From the NCBI GenBank assembly GCA_029962745.1, contig CM057153.1, forward strand, positions 40,950,373 to 41,014,372: a stretch of 64,000 bases of DNA, read 5' to 3'. Made by a program: the position numbers and the translations under genes. The stretch comes from Echinometra lucunter (taxonomy: Eukaryota; Echinodermata; Echinoidea; Camarodonta; Echinometridae). Under the pieces are notes generated by a model. The model did not search any database. It saw only the letters and a program-made list of their open reading frames with translations, and was not told where the DNA came from. Shown piece after piece: positions 37,571 to 47,956 of the stretch (its first letter is position 1; every line of letters starts with the position of its first letter).

Positions 37571-38636
37571 CCAATATAAATATCCATGTCAAGAGTGTAA
37601 TTTACTTGCTTTCCTAACAATAAAAGTGCAAAATCATATATTTCACTTGGAAGAACCTGTACTTATATATTCTTTTATAATAATAAATGGAAAAGCAGAT
37701 ATTAAAATTTTGATTCTAGTTGACCATAATTCGTTTGGGCGCCAGTCATTAGTTAAACCCAAAGTGAAATATGATTAAATAGAGTATTTACTCCCAGATC
37801 TCAGTCATGTCAATAAAGGGATGAGATCAACTTGAACAACTTGACAGCTAGGCTATTCGACAATTATGTGAAAATTATACCAATTCATTCATCTCACTTT
37901 ATGTCTGGCAATCATTTACATTGCTAGATAGATGGATGAGATTTAGGAGAACCTGTGATTTATTTCTGCTATCATAATATGATTGATGGGATCATTTTCT
38001 ACGAATATTAAAGAGGGTCAGAGGTATATAGGTCTTGCTCTCGCATATACTGATATATCGATGGATACTTTAGTATTATTTAACTCCTTCGCGTTCTTGA
38101 ACTTGAAATGTCAATCCATTCATAAACGTTTGTAACACGTCACACAAACGAATGATAACAAACGAAGGTATGACGGGTAAGCGTCATCATAATATGAAGA
38201 GTTTGAATGCAAAAAACAGATAAGTCCAATTTTTTCAAATTGAGATATTTGCTATTTATAAGATCAAGAAAAATAAAGAAAATAAGAAAATATGTGCTAC
38301 TTTAACCATAACTGCAACATTTTATATACATCTATAATGTCATGACCAATATTCATTTGAAAGGCATTATTTTGTACAAGGATCGTGACCTTTTTACTTT
38401 AAAATTTTTTTTAAATGGCGTTTGTTTGTTTTTGCATAAATTCTTCATATTCGAACTGCAAGGCCATTTATTTTTGCCATTTTACATTATTTTTATGGCA
38501 AACTTACTATAGTAAGTTGTATATTGTATATCTATGAATATTTTACACGGCAAATTCCGCTGAACAAAATTGTTGCTCATCAAGTAGATCGTGATAATTT
38601 CGAAATTAAAAAAAAAAATAGAATTTAAGCATGAGC
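37571..38636. other. Gene-free stretch
   Basis: AT-rich sequence with no recognised gene, RNA or repeat family. Confidence 0.5.
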
Positions 38637-38758
38637 TTCTTCTTCTTCTTCTTCTCCTTCTTCTTCTTCTTCTTCTTCTTCTTCTTCTTCTTCTTCTTTC
38701 TTCTTCTTCTTCTTCTTCTTCTTCTTCTTCTTCTTCTTCTTCTTCCTCCTCTTCTTCT
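38637..38758 (+). repeat. (CTT)n microsatellite
   Basis: About 120 bases of CTT with a few interruptions. Poly-Glu, poly-Arg, poly-Leu and poly-Ser open frames on both strands are artefacts. Confidence 0.97.
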
Positions 38759-38816
38759 TGGTATAGGCACATCAAACCAATAGAGGGCGGCATGCATGAT
38801 ACGATAGTGACATTTT

Positions 38817-38826
38817 GCGGGAATTC
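38817..38826. promoter_or_regulatory. Palindromic kappa-B-like site GGGAATTCCC
   Basis: A perfect 10-bp palindrome matching the Rel/NF-kappaB consensus GGGRNNYYCC. It lies about 4.4 kb upstream of the STX17 ATG. A single such site may be chance. Confidence 0.2.
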
Positions 38827-39454
38827 CCACGGTTGATTACGTAAACAAAGGTGGAGACAAAAGCAGATTTAACAGCTTATCAGTGTATTGCTGTATTTCC
38901 AATCACATATTTGGGTGAATTAATTTCATTTTGTCTTGCCCAGATGGATAGGAATTAGTATATAACTTCAGAAAACCCGAAAGTAAGTGGTAATTTAAAC
39001 CCAAGTTTCATATTCATTTTTTCAACGTATGGTCATGATGCCATGGTCATGATGGTGGTAAGGCAGTGGTATTAAAGTTACTCTCTCTCTCGTTTTGATC
39101 CCTCCGTTTTTCGGAGATTAGCAGGTTGATCTGCAGCAGAAAATGTATCCGGAGAGTAAAGTGTCAGTAAGTGTGGTCCAAGTATCTTTGAAGTTGGGAT
39201 ATAGCAGGGATATGAATGTTGTGAGCTGAGCTGAGTGAAGGCGAAAGGAACCACTCACACTATGTTACTGTTTAGCATGTTTAGTGCTCGGGAACTAGTT
39301 AAACCTCGCACAACAGTCAAACAGACGTGCTGTAAAGTTAGCATGCAAATTGCTGACAATAGGAAAGTAACGTTAGAGTCTAACGTTAGTGTTCTATCAA
39401 TGAATTTTTGGGGAGAGAAGATCAAGAGCTGTGTCACCAGTGATCAGAAAAATA

Positions 39455-40045
39455 TTTTTCAAAAGGCGTGTGTCTTTACCTTACGGCCACACGCGTGTCT
39501 TTACCTTACGGCCACACGCGTGTGGTATCCACAGCATCGATATGAGGATACAGCCACACTTGTCTGAATTCCCACTTGTGAAGTCTGTGCCACGACAGCT
39601 ATCGCTAGTGTGCACTGCACTGCACAAGCGATGTGTATTCATGCGATGGTATGTGTTGCGACTTGCAAAACTTGGATCGTCACGAAGCTTTTATCTCTAA
39701 ATTTCACTTATTATATAAACAATATTTTCACTTCATTCTCACCTGGTCAGCAAGCAGGTGACAATATAGTACAATATTGTTTGTATTTCAGTGAATTTCA
39801 AGAGATAAAACCTTTGTGACGATCCAAGTTTTGGGGTTTGGCAACACACTGTCGCATGAATTTACACATCGCTTGTGCAGTGCATGTATACACACTAGCG
39901 ATAGCTGTAGCGGCGCAGAGTGTAAGTGGGAATTCAGTTGAGTGTGGCTGTATCCTCATGTCGATGCTGTGGATACAACCACACGCGTGTGGCCGTAAGG
40001 TAAAGACACGCGCGTGTGGCTGTATACACTGCCTTTTCAAAATTC
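39455..40045. mobile_element. Long inverted-repeat (foldback) element, about 590 bp
   Basis: Arms of roughly 260 bases pair. The left arm holds ttaccttacggccacacgcg, atccacagcatcgatatgag, gctatcgctagtgtgcactg and acttggatcgtcacgaagc; the mirrored blocks run in reverse order from about 39815 to 40025. The outer ends are ttttcaaaaggc and gccttttcaaaa. A 25-bp unit (cgtgtctttaccttacggcc..) is tandemly doubled in the left arm only. No transposase. Confidence 0.85.
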
Positions 40046-40309
40046 ATTTGATCAAGATAATTTACAAAGTTATTTAGACCTACATGTATGTGGAACTGTG
40101 TGGTCTGTGTCCGATATTCACTGATGCAGCAGTCAAAAACAGACAACAAAATTGCTCTAGACTAAACAAGATTTAATTTTTGTTAAATTTGCTAGATTAC
40201 CTGATTCAATTCAGGGACTCTTCAACTTACTGTGCCCCAAATTTATTTGGGGATTCAGAGTTGAAAGTGAAATTTTATATAATTATTTTCCTCTCAATCA
40301 TGATTACGC

Positions 40310-41405
40310 ATGATCTAGCAAGGATTGAAGTAACTCCAGGGAGCTATTGAAAATGTTAGCACCCGTTAGTTTTTGTTTGTTTGTTGTTTGGTTTAAATAA
40401 CTTTGATGAAAAAAAAGGTGATTTTCTTGACCTGTTGAAAATGTTCCCATGTTGTAGCCTCCATGTACAGACTTCAAAAATAGAGTGCGCATGTGCAATA
40501 TCAACACAGCATACATGAATATTCATACTAGGCCTATCCTGCTGAATATGCATGATCGAAGAAAAGAGCGACGACAACTTCCAGTGTCATCCTCATGCAT
40601 ATTCAACAATTTCGAATGAACCACACTGTAAAACATGAATATTCATGTAAACTGCACATGCGCACTCTATTTTCAAAGTCTGTACATGGAGGCTACAACA
40701 CAGGAACATTTTCAACAGGTCAAGGAAATCACCCTTTTTTCATCAAAGTTATTTTCAAGTAAGGATTATAGGGGGTTTGCTGGTTGGCCAGAGAGTTCGT
40801 GAGTATGATGGGGGGACCCTTGTCTGCGCCCTAATATTTCACTTAAAATTGACAAACTTTCCTTTCTGTATTCCTCTAATGACTGACCTCATTTTAATCC
40901 TCATATCCTAGGGAGTAAAACTGTGTCAAAAATCTCATCAAAATGCGAACAAGAACGATGTGATTTTTACCAGAAAAGGCGATGATGTAAAGTTGATGCT
41001 AAAAAGAGGAAGGTGCCCTTGTCTGCACACTCATTCACTTTACACGCAGTTTGGGATTTTTTGCATGAAAGTGGCATTTTCAAGGCTTGTGAGTAAAAAA
41101 TACATAAAATAGTCGTCTTTCATCTTATTTTTTCAGTGATACATATCGCTAAATTTCTTTAAAAGATGATAGTGTTCATTGCGTCTTTTGTGATGTTAGA
41201 ATCGCACAGTTATGCGTATGCACAGACTTGGGCACTGCACAGACATGGGGCATCAGACCATACATACAAGTACAATTTTTCATCTTTTTTTTTAAATTAA
41301 AGAAATTATCAAAACCAAACTGACGGATGTTTAACCATTTTCAATAGCTGCTCCTGGAGCTCCACCACTTACGTGGCGGAGCTCCCTGGAGTTAGGATTG
41401 AAGGA
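40310..41405. mobile_element. Nested inverted repeats
   Basis: The inner pair is 40397-40757: aataactttgatgaaaaaaa and gacctgttgaaaatgttccc are mirrored at the right, with arms of about 130 bases. An outer pair encloses it: 40322-40372 (aggattgaagtaactccagg, gagctattgaaaatg) is mirrored at 41325-41402 (cattttcaatagct, tccctggagttaggattgaa). This suggests an element inserted within another, or one composite foldback element of about 1.1 kb. Confidence 0.7.
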
Positions 41406-43187
41406 AAAACACCCACTGACACACATAAAAGCTACTGAAGCCTATTCACATGTAATAACTTAATATGCAGTAGGCCTACAAGCTTATCTTCAGATAAGCT
41501 TGTGCGCACATGCTTTGACCCTTGGCTTTGTAGCTCCGAGGAAAATTAATAGTAAGCTCAATGACTGTATGGGCCTAATCGTGATATAAGTCCCCTCTCA
41601 TTCAGTGTGTATGCACATACGTGTAAGACTCAGTGAGGTGGAAAGAAGGTGGAAAGAAGTCCCTGTAGACACGCAATAAACTGCTAGTGTGGTCTGTGGA
41701 GAGTGAATGGGGGGGGGGGGGGGGGAGGACTTGGATCATGATTATGCCACTTTCTGTTGACCGGCTAAGTTACATGTAGGTAATGTTTTAATTTCGCATT
41801 GATTCAGAAGCAGTACTGTGTCAGGGACAGTGGCAATGCAGGATAGGTCAGGCTTGGTCTACACAAATCTTGCCATAATATCAGTAATCAGCTCCTTGAT
41901 TGTGGGCATCAATGGAAAGACAAGACAAGACAAGAAATATTGGCATTATCGTGAAATGGGAAACCACCATTCACTTTGTACTCCAGCACTTCATTCAGTC
42001 ACACACAATGGTTTCCTCATTCCCAATTCCCCCTTTATTCACTTTGTACATGTGTTTACCAACGAACGAGTAGTTTCCTGAACCACAATATAGCCGAAAT
42101 ATTAGAAATTCTTAGCCTTTTCATAAGTACAATTTATGCTTTCCTTTGACTTATTTTCAGGTTTTAGGCTGTGGAAAGCAGGTTAAACAGTAGACCAAAT
42201 ATTCTGTCTCTAGTTCTTTAGTTTCTTATATGGGTAGGATCTAGCTTTGAGAAGCGTTCAGTGGTGTGGTGTTATATCTGACATGTCATGGAGCTCTTTG
42301 ATTGTTATACATAGGCCCGAACAGAGACTGGTGTCTACAAACTCAAAACTGCCCAGGAAATTCAACTTTTCCACGTGCTATTGGCCCTGGAAACTAGCTT
42401 CCAAGTTTGACATGTGTTCAGCTTACCAATTTGACTGTAGACCCCTATAATCTGTTTAATGCTCTTTTTTTTCAGGAATACTGCTGGGTCCAATGTCTTC
42501 TCAGTTTGAAAATCTTGCAGCAGTATTCAAACTGCTTGTGCTGGGCAAGAATGAAGATGATGTCATCGGAATGGTGTCCGTTCTAGTCTGCGTATAAGGG
42601 AAAATGATTACGAAGGAAGAATAATCGTAATTTAACGCATTTAACACCAGGGTTGAGCTTACCTTCCACATAATTCTGTTGACAATTTGATTAGCATCTG
42701 AATATGTTGACCTTTGACATCATCGGTACAAAATGTGCTAGATAAATGAGATGGGTAATGGGATGATTCATGATACTGTAAATATAGTGCGCTAATCACA
42801 TACTGCCATCTTGTGATTAGGGCACTAAATTTTTAGCATCAAGTATCCCATTTACATCTAAGTTGTTGGGTGTCCTGTTTATAATATACGTGCAAATGTC
42901 AGACTTTGTGAATCCATTCATATCGTTCTGACCCAGCCCTGGCTCCCTCTTGCTTCTAGCTACATAATTGATCTATATGGTTATATGTCATACAGAAAAG
43001 TTAATATTTCATTATTAGTGCAGTGCATTATTTTTAGTTCCTATTTCTGAAAATCTTTGCCATTACTCTGCTCCTATGTATTTATGATATTTATTTCCCC
43101 ACAGGCCAGTATGCATGTAGCTATTGTCATGTCACAAATTTGTATGATCCATATTTTTCAAAAAATGTCTACATTAAATTATTTTAG
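41406..43187. other. Upstream region of STX17
   Basis: No firm gene. A G-run lies at 41709-41725. A possible exon of about 115 bases starts after a good acceptor (ctcttttttttcag ending at 42474); it contains the short frame MSSQFENLAAVFKLLVLGKN and ends near a weak donor. A hairpin lies at 42786-42828. The STX17 5' untranslated exon(s) should be in this region or further left, but could not be placed. Confidence 0.4.
42786..42828. repeat. Short hairpin
   Basis: AGTGCGCTAATCACA and TGTGATTAGGGCACT pair with one mismatch around an 11-base loop. Weaker pairing (gatact/agtatc) continues outside. Confidence 0.5.
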
Positions 43188-43364
43188 GCCTAGCCATGAT
43201 GAGTGATGGCAGAGTTTGGTGAAAGCCCAAGCTACGTAGACCAAGATCCAACAGACATGAAACAGCCTATCAAGAAGCTTGAACCTGCAATCAACAGGTT
43301 CACTAATATTGCCATACCACTGGATCTGGAAAGGCTTGCCAATCACTGCAGGAACATCCAGAAG
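43188..43364 (+). CDS. STX17: STX17 exon with start codon
   Basis: The acceptor attattttag ends at 43187, so an upstream 5' UTR exon exists outside what I can place. ATG at 43206 gives MAEFGESPSYVDQDPTDMKQ and then the conserved KKLEPAINRF..DLERL. A short upstream frame (ATG at 43196, second ATG at 43199, stop at 43220-43222; MMSDGRVW) overlaps the start in another frame. The donor is AAG then gtgctt. Confidence 0.88.
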
Positions 43365-46300
43365 GTGCTTTTATTAAATTCTTCCTTTTTATTAATCTCC
43401 TTAAATTCATTTTTAATTACCCATTTCACCTTACCCATTTTTGGTCAAATTTTGACAGGGTTACTTTACCTTGTAATAATGATGATGTGATAATGGTATA
43501 GCCTCCCATTACATGTATATTGTATGTGGAGCTGTAAGCTCATTGATGTAGCTTCAGTTTCATTTTTGTGTAGTTTGCACACATGAATGTTGGCTTAGGG
43601 TGCAAGTTTTTATGCATATCACATGTCAAAGGTTTACAATGTAATCTTACATATTTAATAAGCTAAGTACCTAGCTCCTTGCTACTATGAAAAATTGTTT
43701 CCGTTACTCTGTTTGCATTAATCTGCATTTAGTTTCCCTTCCTCATTCTTTTAGCGTCCCTTTGATTTAGTTTCAGTATACATGTACATGTACCATCTCC
43801 AAATCTCAACTATGCAGAGCTTCTCGTATTTACCGTCTCATATCAATGGTATACGTTTTTATTTTTATTTATGTTCAGTTTCAGCAACTGCAACAATGGG
43901 ATAAGCTTAGAGTGGAACAGATCAATGCAAGGAGAACAGTGCAAGTAAGTATGGCATCATCATTTACCATGACCTTTGTCATACATGTAGAGGGCATAGT
44001 CAGTTTTCTCCTTCCAGTATACTGTTTGAGATGTGTTGATGTACTTATGTACCTCTACTTTGGGTTTCCCCACACTCTTAACAACACGTTTGTCGGGTTC
44101 TTTTAATTGCATTCTAAAAAATGGGCAAAATAACTCATGTTTTCAATAATGACATCTTTTCTCTTACTGAAACCAAGAATTTACCGATTTCATGTTTTTT
44201 TTTAATGCATGTTGTCTTTTACATTGTTTTTCAGTGTTTATGTGATATGAGTTTTAGATTCATTTTTCATTTACGACACAGACTTGTTCAAAGACAGTCT
44301 TTTTTACCGATGTAAATTTAACTGTGATCAGCTAAATTCAATCAATCAAGTAATCTTCTTCATTTATCTTCTGCTCCATTTCCACCTGATAGCAACTCAA
44401 GGCCAATGTTCGGGAGATGGAGAAGGTCAGATTGCAGGTTGGTGATGAAGACCTTGCGACCTTTGACTCCCAGGTCTCACCGGTGAAGGAAGAGGTCATC
44501 CAAGCAGTAGTGAAGGTCATTGAACTTTGTGGGGTCGAGAATTCACCACTGGACCCACCAGTTATGACCCAGTCGCTCACAGAGTCACTGTTAAACACTG
44601 ATGAGAATCTGCGGTCTAGATTTAGACATGCAAACTCATTAGAGGGTATGTGTATTACTGAAGCTTCAATAAAGTTTTTTGTTCCGTGGTAATACTGACA
44701 CTGACATTTGAAATGTTCCTTTTATTTTAGGATTGCTCAAGGTAATTGGCTAGATACATGTAATGTTGGAAGGAGAATTTAGGGAAGAGAGTTAAAATGT
44801 TAAGAACAATGATACCGATATTTTCTTCTTTTTTTAAAAACAGAGACCTAAACATGCTTAAAGGATAAGTCCACCCTAGAAATTTCACTGTTTCAATAAA
44901 AGGAGATAAATTTGAACAGCATTTAAAAAAAGAAATGAGCAAAATCGGTCAAAGAATAAGAAAATTACACTCATTTACATTTTCTAATAAACTACTCTCG
45001 GCTCTGCAAATTGGCAACATTGATGACATCATATGCGAGCAGCTCTCCATTCACTTTGTACATGAAATTTCACATTTTCTCAACTTTCTTGGAAGTAACA
45101 CATTTTCTTACCCCATAGTCAAAGTATGTTATGTAAAAAGCAATGCTTTAGAACATCCATTGACTAGGGGGTAAGAAAATGTGTAACTTCCAAGAAAATT
45201 GAGAAAATGTGAAATTTCATGTACAAAGTGAATGGAGACCTGCTCGCATATGATGTCATCAGTGTTGCCAATTTGCAGAGCCGAGAGTAATTTACTGGAA
45301 AATGTAAATAAGTGTTATTTTCTTATTCTTTGACCGATTTTGCTCATTTCTTTTTTGAAATGCTGTTCAAATTTATCTCCTTTTATTGAAATAGTGAAAC
45401 TTCCAGGGTGGACTTTCCCTTTAATCTTTTTTATCTTCGTATTATTAAAGTTGGGATTCATGTACAATGTAATCCAGGTCCATAGGGGCGTTCACACACG
45501 AGGTGAAAAGTGAGATTCAAAAATTGATTTTCTATTCGCGATTAGAATTTCAATTTTATTTTGTGTGTGGACAGAATAATCTCACTAATAACTGCGATTC
45601 TAATCGCGATTCAACTCGCAGTAAGAAGTGCAATTTTTCAGAATAATCGCAATTATTTGGCGTGCGTTGTGTGTGTGAATGGAATCGGGATTTGAAAATT
45701 GGTTCTATCCCATCATCCTTTGTGCGTGTGCTATGCATGCGAAGTGTGCGTAGGCTATGTAGTGTGTGCAGTGTATGTTACGTAAAGGATGCGTGCACTG
45801 TATGCATAAGCATGGACGCACTGCCCGCGGTCTTGGCGCCGTTGATCTCGTATAGCAAACAAATGTTTGTAATTATTTAGTATTTAATTATTGAGTTTGT
45901 TGCAGTACTTTCTGTAGCCCTTCTTTACTGTCAATGTGTATTTTCCCCCATCGAGATCGTGTTTAACAGAAGTTTAAACGGAGAAGTTTGTGGGCTGTCT
46001 TGCCTGTTTTCGTTGCTTCCTCGTGTGTATGAATGGTCAAAATTAAAATCGAAATTTGAATTGCGATTAGAATCGCGATCCAAATTTCGATCTTTCCTTG
46101 TGTGTGAATGGTCGCAGTAAAACAGAAATTTGGATCGCGATTTGAATCGCAATTCAAATTTCAATTCCTCGTGTATGAATGCGCCCTCATAAGTACATTT
46201 TGACATGGGGGTGGTCTGGGGTGAAATTTAGGGGCTTAATGAGTACCAGTTGCCAGTTAATGATGAGCCTGCCTTACCCAAGCAATATTCTGCTGCTAGT

Positions 46301-47956
46301 GAAAACAATAAGCAAACAAATAATGCTACTTGATCACAATGTGGAAACAGATTTTTGCATTATTGTATTTATAATGTTTAAATCAAATATTTCTTTTGTA
46401 ATCCCTCTTCCCATTATATAATTTACCCAATCTCAGCAAGTAGCTACTCTTCTTCCATGGAGTCTTCAGATGCTGTCCCAGAGAACTTAGTGCAAGAATC
46501 CAATGAAGTGCATGATCCACTTCTTCACAATCAGCAGCACCAGCAGCAGCAGCAACAAACTGAAGAAGTTACCATGCCCTCACAGGAAGTTCAAGAATCA
46601 TGGGACATGCTGAAAAATGAGCTGGTTGAACTGAACAGTCTTACGCATGAGTTTGCTGCTCAAGTGCAGGCAAGTCGTGGACCAGAAGATTAATTGTTTC
46701 TCTGCTATTGTTGCTTCATGATTGCTTCCTACTCTGACTAAATTCCACTCTTTAATCCTGGATCATATACTATGGGTAATTCTGACTCAATTCTAAGCGT
46801 TACTTAAAATTATAATTAGGTCCATGCTATGACTGGGTAGTTGTGTGTGTGTGGGGGGGGGGGGATTTTTCTAGAGGATAATTGTGATGGTTATTTTCTG
46901 GGAAATGTGGAGGGTAATAATCATGAAGGATAATTGCCCAGGATTGATAATTCATTCGTTCATTTGCTTTAATACTTCTTTATTTATTTATTCATTCATT
47001 CGTTCATTAATTGCCTTTTATAAATACTTAAGAGGAACTAATTTCATTATTACATTTCAAAACTTATATTGATGTATAAGTCACTTTTTTTTAATTGAAA
47101 TTCATTAGATCTTATGTAAGGCAGTTTACCATGAACTAAGGCTGATCTATCAAATTTGTTTTTTGTAACGAATGGTGTGATACAGGCACAACAAGAGAAG
47201 ATGGATAGCATACAAAGCAATATCGAGGTTGCTCAGACCAATATCAAGACAGGTGTGAAGCATCTCTTGAAGGTGAGAGCTCAAAGGAAAAAAATGATTT
47301 TTTTTTTTTTTAAATTTAAAATTCAAGATTTAAAATGCTTGGATTAGAAGCCCCCAGGTTCGTTCTGGAAGTCATGGATGTAAATTTCTATTAGATGAAA
47401 TGGAATACAGTCCTTATGTCACAAAAGACATACGTATATGTAAATTTTTGTTTCCTTTTTTTTTTTTCCTTTTGTAGAGCAATATAGGGACTTTGATTTT
47501 TCTTTTGGGATCTGGTAGAAAGAAATTCCTTAAAATGCTAGAGCACTGTAATAGCAGGTATGCTTAAGATGGGGTAGTAACAGTGGAGTGCCTGGTGTGT
47601 CAAGTTAGACAGACATGAGCATTATACAGGAACCCAATATGTAGAGTACATGTGAACAGGAATGCCTTACAAAGACTAATCTGTTGTTCTGTCTTTGATT
47701 TCTACAGGCATCTACATACAAAGCTGCTATGCTTCCAATAGGTGGTGCTCTTTTAGGAGGCATTGTTGGCGGCCCAGTTGGCATTGTGGCAGGTATGAAG
47801 GTCGGTGCTGCTGCTGCCCTTGGGGGCGGGGTCATAGGCTTTGTGAGTGGACGGGCCATCAAGAAACGCCAAGAGAAGAAGATCCAGATGGAGATGGAGG
47901 TGCTCACGAACGGAACTCTAGAGGGCAGTGTTGCAGAATCCAGAAAAGACAAGTGA
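43188..47956 (+). CDS. STX17: STX17, syntaxin 17 (complete coding region)
   Basis: Six coding exons (43206-43364, 43879-43944, 44393-44645, 46437-46669, 47186-47272, 47708-47956) encode 348 residues; the human protein has about 302. Syntaxin 17 is the Qa-SNARE of autophagosome-lysosome fusion and also acts at the ER and mitochondria. Residues 18-53 (LEPAINRFTNIAIPLDLERL..) begin the N-terminal helical domain. The SNARE motif runs from about residue 211 (VQESWDMLKNELVELN) to 266, with the central-layer Gln at about residue 239 (AQQEKMDSI). Residues 272-314 form two glycine-zipper membrane helices (IGGALLGGIVGGPVG and AAAALGGGVIGFVSG) followed by a basic tail (KKRQEKK), the special anchor of this protein. 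A Gln/His-rich insert (HNQQHQQQQQQ) lies before the SNARE motif. Intron 4 seems to be GC-AG. Introns carry two MITEs and a SINE fragment. Confidence 0.95.
43879..43944 (+). CDS. STX17: STX17 exon 2 of coding region
   Basis: Acceptor atgttcag, donor gtaagt. It encodes FQQLQQWDKLRVEQINARRT and VQ, matching the family's ..WDKL..E.INA.RTVQQL.. block. Confidence 0.93.
44393..44645 (+). CDS. STX17: STX17 exon 3 of coding region
   Basis: Acceptor cacctgatag, donor gtatgt after a phase-1 base. It encodes QLKANVREMEKVRLQVGDED to RFRHANSLE, including the VSPVKEEV segment that matches the DPVKEE block of the family. Confidence 0.93.
44858..45424. mobile_element. TTAA-flanked palindromic MITE, about 560 bp (STX17 intron)
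   Basis: TTAA lies at 44858-44861 and 45421-45424. The ends AAGGATAAGTCCACCCT and AGGGTGGACTTTCCCTT mirror each other. The arms are about 250 bases long, with shared blocks such as tgaacagcattt, tctgcaaattggcaaca, tgatgacatcatatgcgagc and cattcactttgtacatgaaa. Non-coding. Confidence 0.85.
45486..46186. mobile_element. Non-autonomous DNA element, about 700 bp, with GGGCG inverted ends (STX17 intron)
   Basis: The left end GGGCGTTCACACACGAGG is mirrored by cctcgtgtatgaatgcgccc. Both subterminal zones carry many copies of the phrase aatcgcgattc/gattagaatcgcgat in both orientations, and tgtgtgaatgg recurs. Flanks tccatag and tcataag resemble an imperfect target duplication. No transposase frame. 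The superfamily is unclear (hAT-like is possible). Confidence 0.65.
46437..46669 (+). CDS. STX17: STX17 exon 4, Gln-rich insert and first half of SNARE motif
   Basis: The acceptor ccaatctcag ends at 46436. The split Ala codon is followed by SSYSSSMESSD, then the Gln/His-rich segment and ESWDMLKNELVELNSLTHEF. The best end is ..CAAGTGCAG at 46669 followed by gcaagt. This GC donor keeps the 11-residue register F..QQEK seen in human syntaxin 17. Confidence 0.9.
46847..46864 (+). repeat. (GT)n/(G)n run
   Basis: gtgtgtgtgtg followed by a G run in the STX17 GC-AG intron. Confidence 0.9.
47186..47272 (+). CDS. STX17: STX17 exon 5, second half of SNARE motif
   Basis: Acceptor gtgatacag, donor gtgaga. 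It encodes AQQEKMDSIQSNIEVAQTNI and KTGVKHLLK. The second residue (Gln) aligns with the ionic zero layer of Qa-SNAREs. Confidence 0.94.
47505..47640 (+). mobile_element. SINE 3'-part fragment (STX17 intron)
   Basis: The segment shares aaattccttaaaatgctaga, a (g)gtagtaacag block and gacatgagc(a/g)(t/c)tatacaggaaccc with the SINE at 11451-11743, but lacks the tRNA-like head and the tail. Confidence 0.7.
47708..47956 (+). CDS. STX17: STX17 last exon, two-helix membrane anchor
   Basis: The acceptor tttctacag ends at 47707; the stop TGA is at 47954-47956. It encodes the hairpin of two Gly-rich helices (IGGALLGGIVGGPVGIVAG and AAAALGGGVIGFVSG) and a basic/acidic tail ending ESRKDK. Confidence 0.96.
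   Translation, partial: ASTYKAAMLPIGGALLGGIVGGPVGIVAGMKVGAAAALGGGVIGFVSGRAIKKRQEKKIQMEMEVLTNGTLEGSVAESRKDK

Noticed and set aside
38482..38836. Poly-Glu, poly-Arg, poly-Leu and poly-Ser frames
   Set aside because: They are translations of the (CTT)n microsatellite on both strands.
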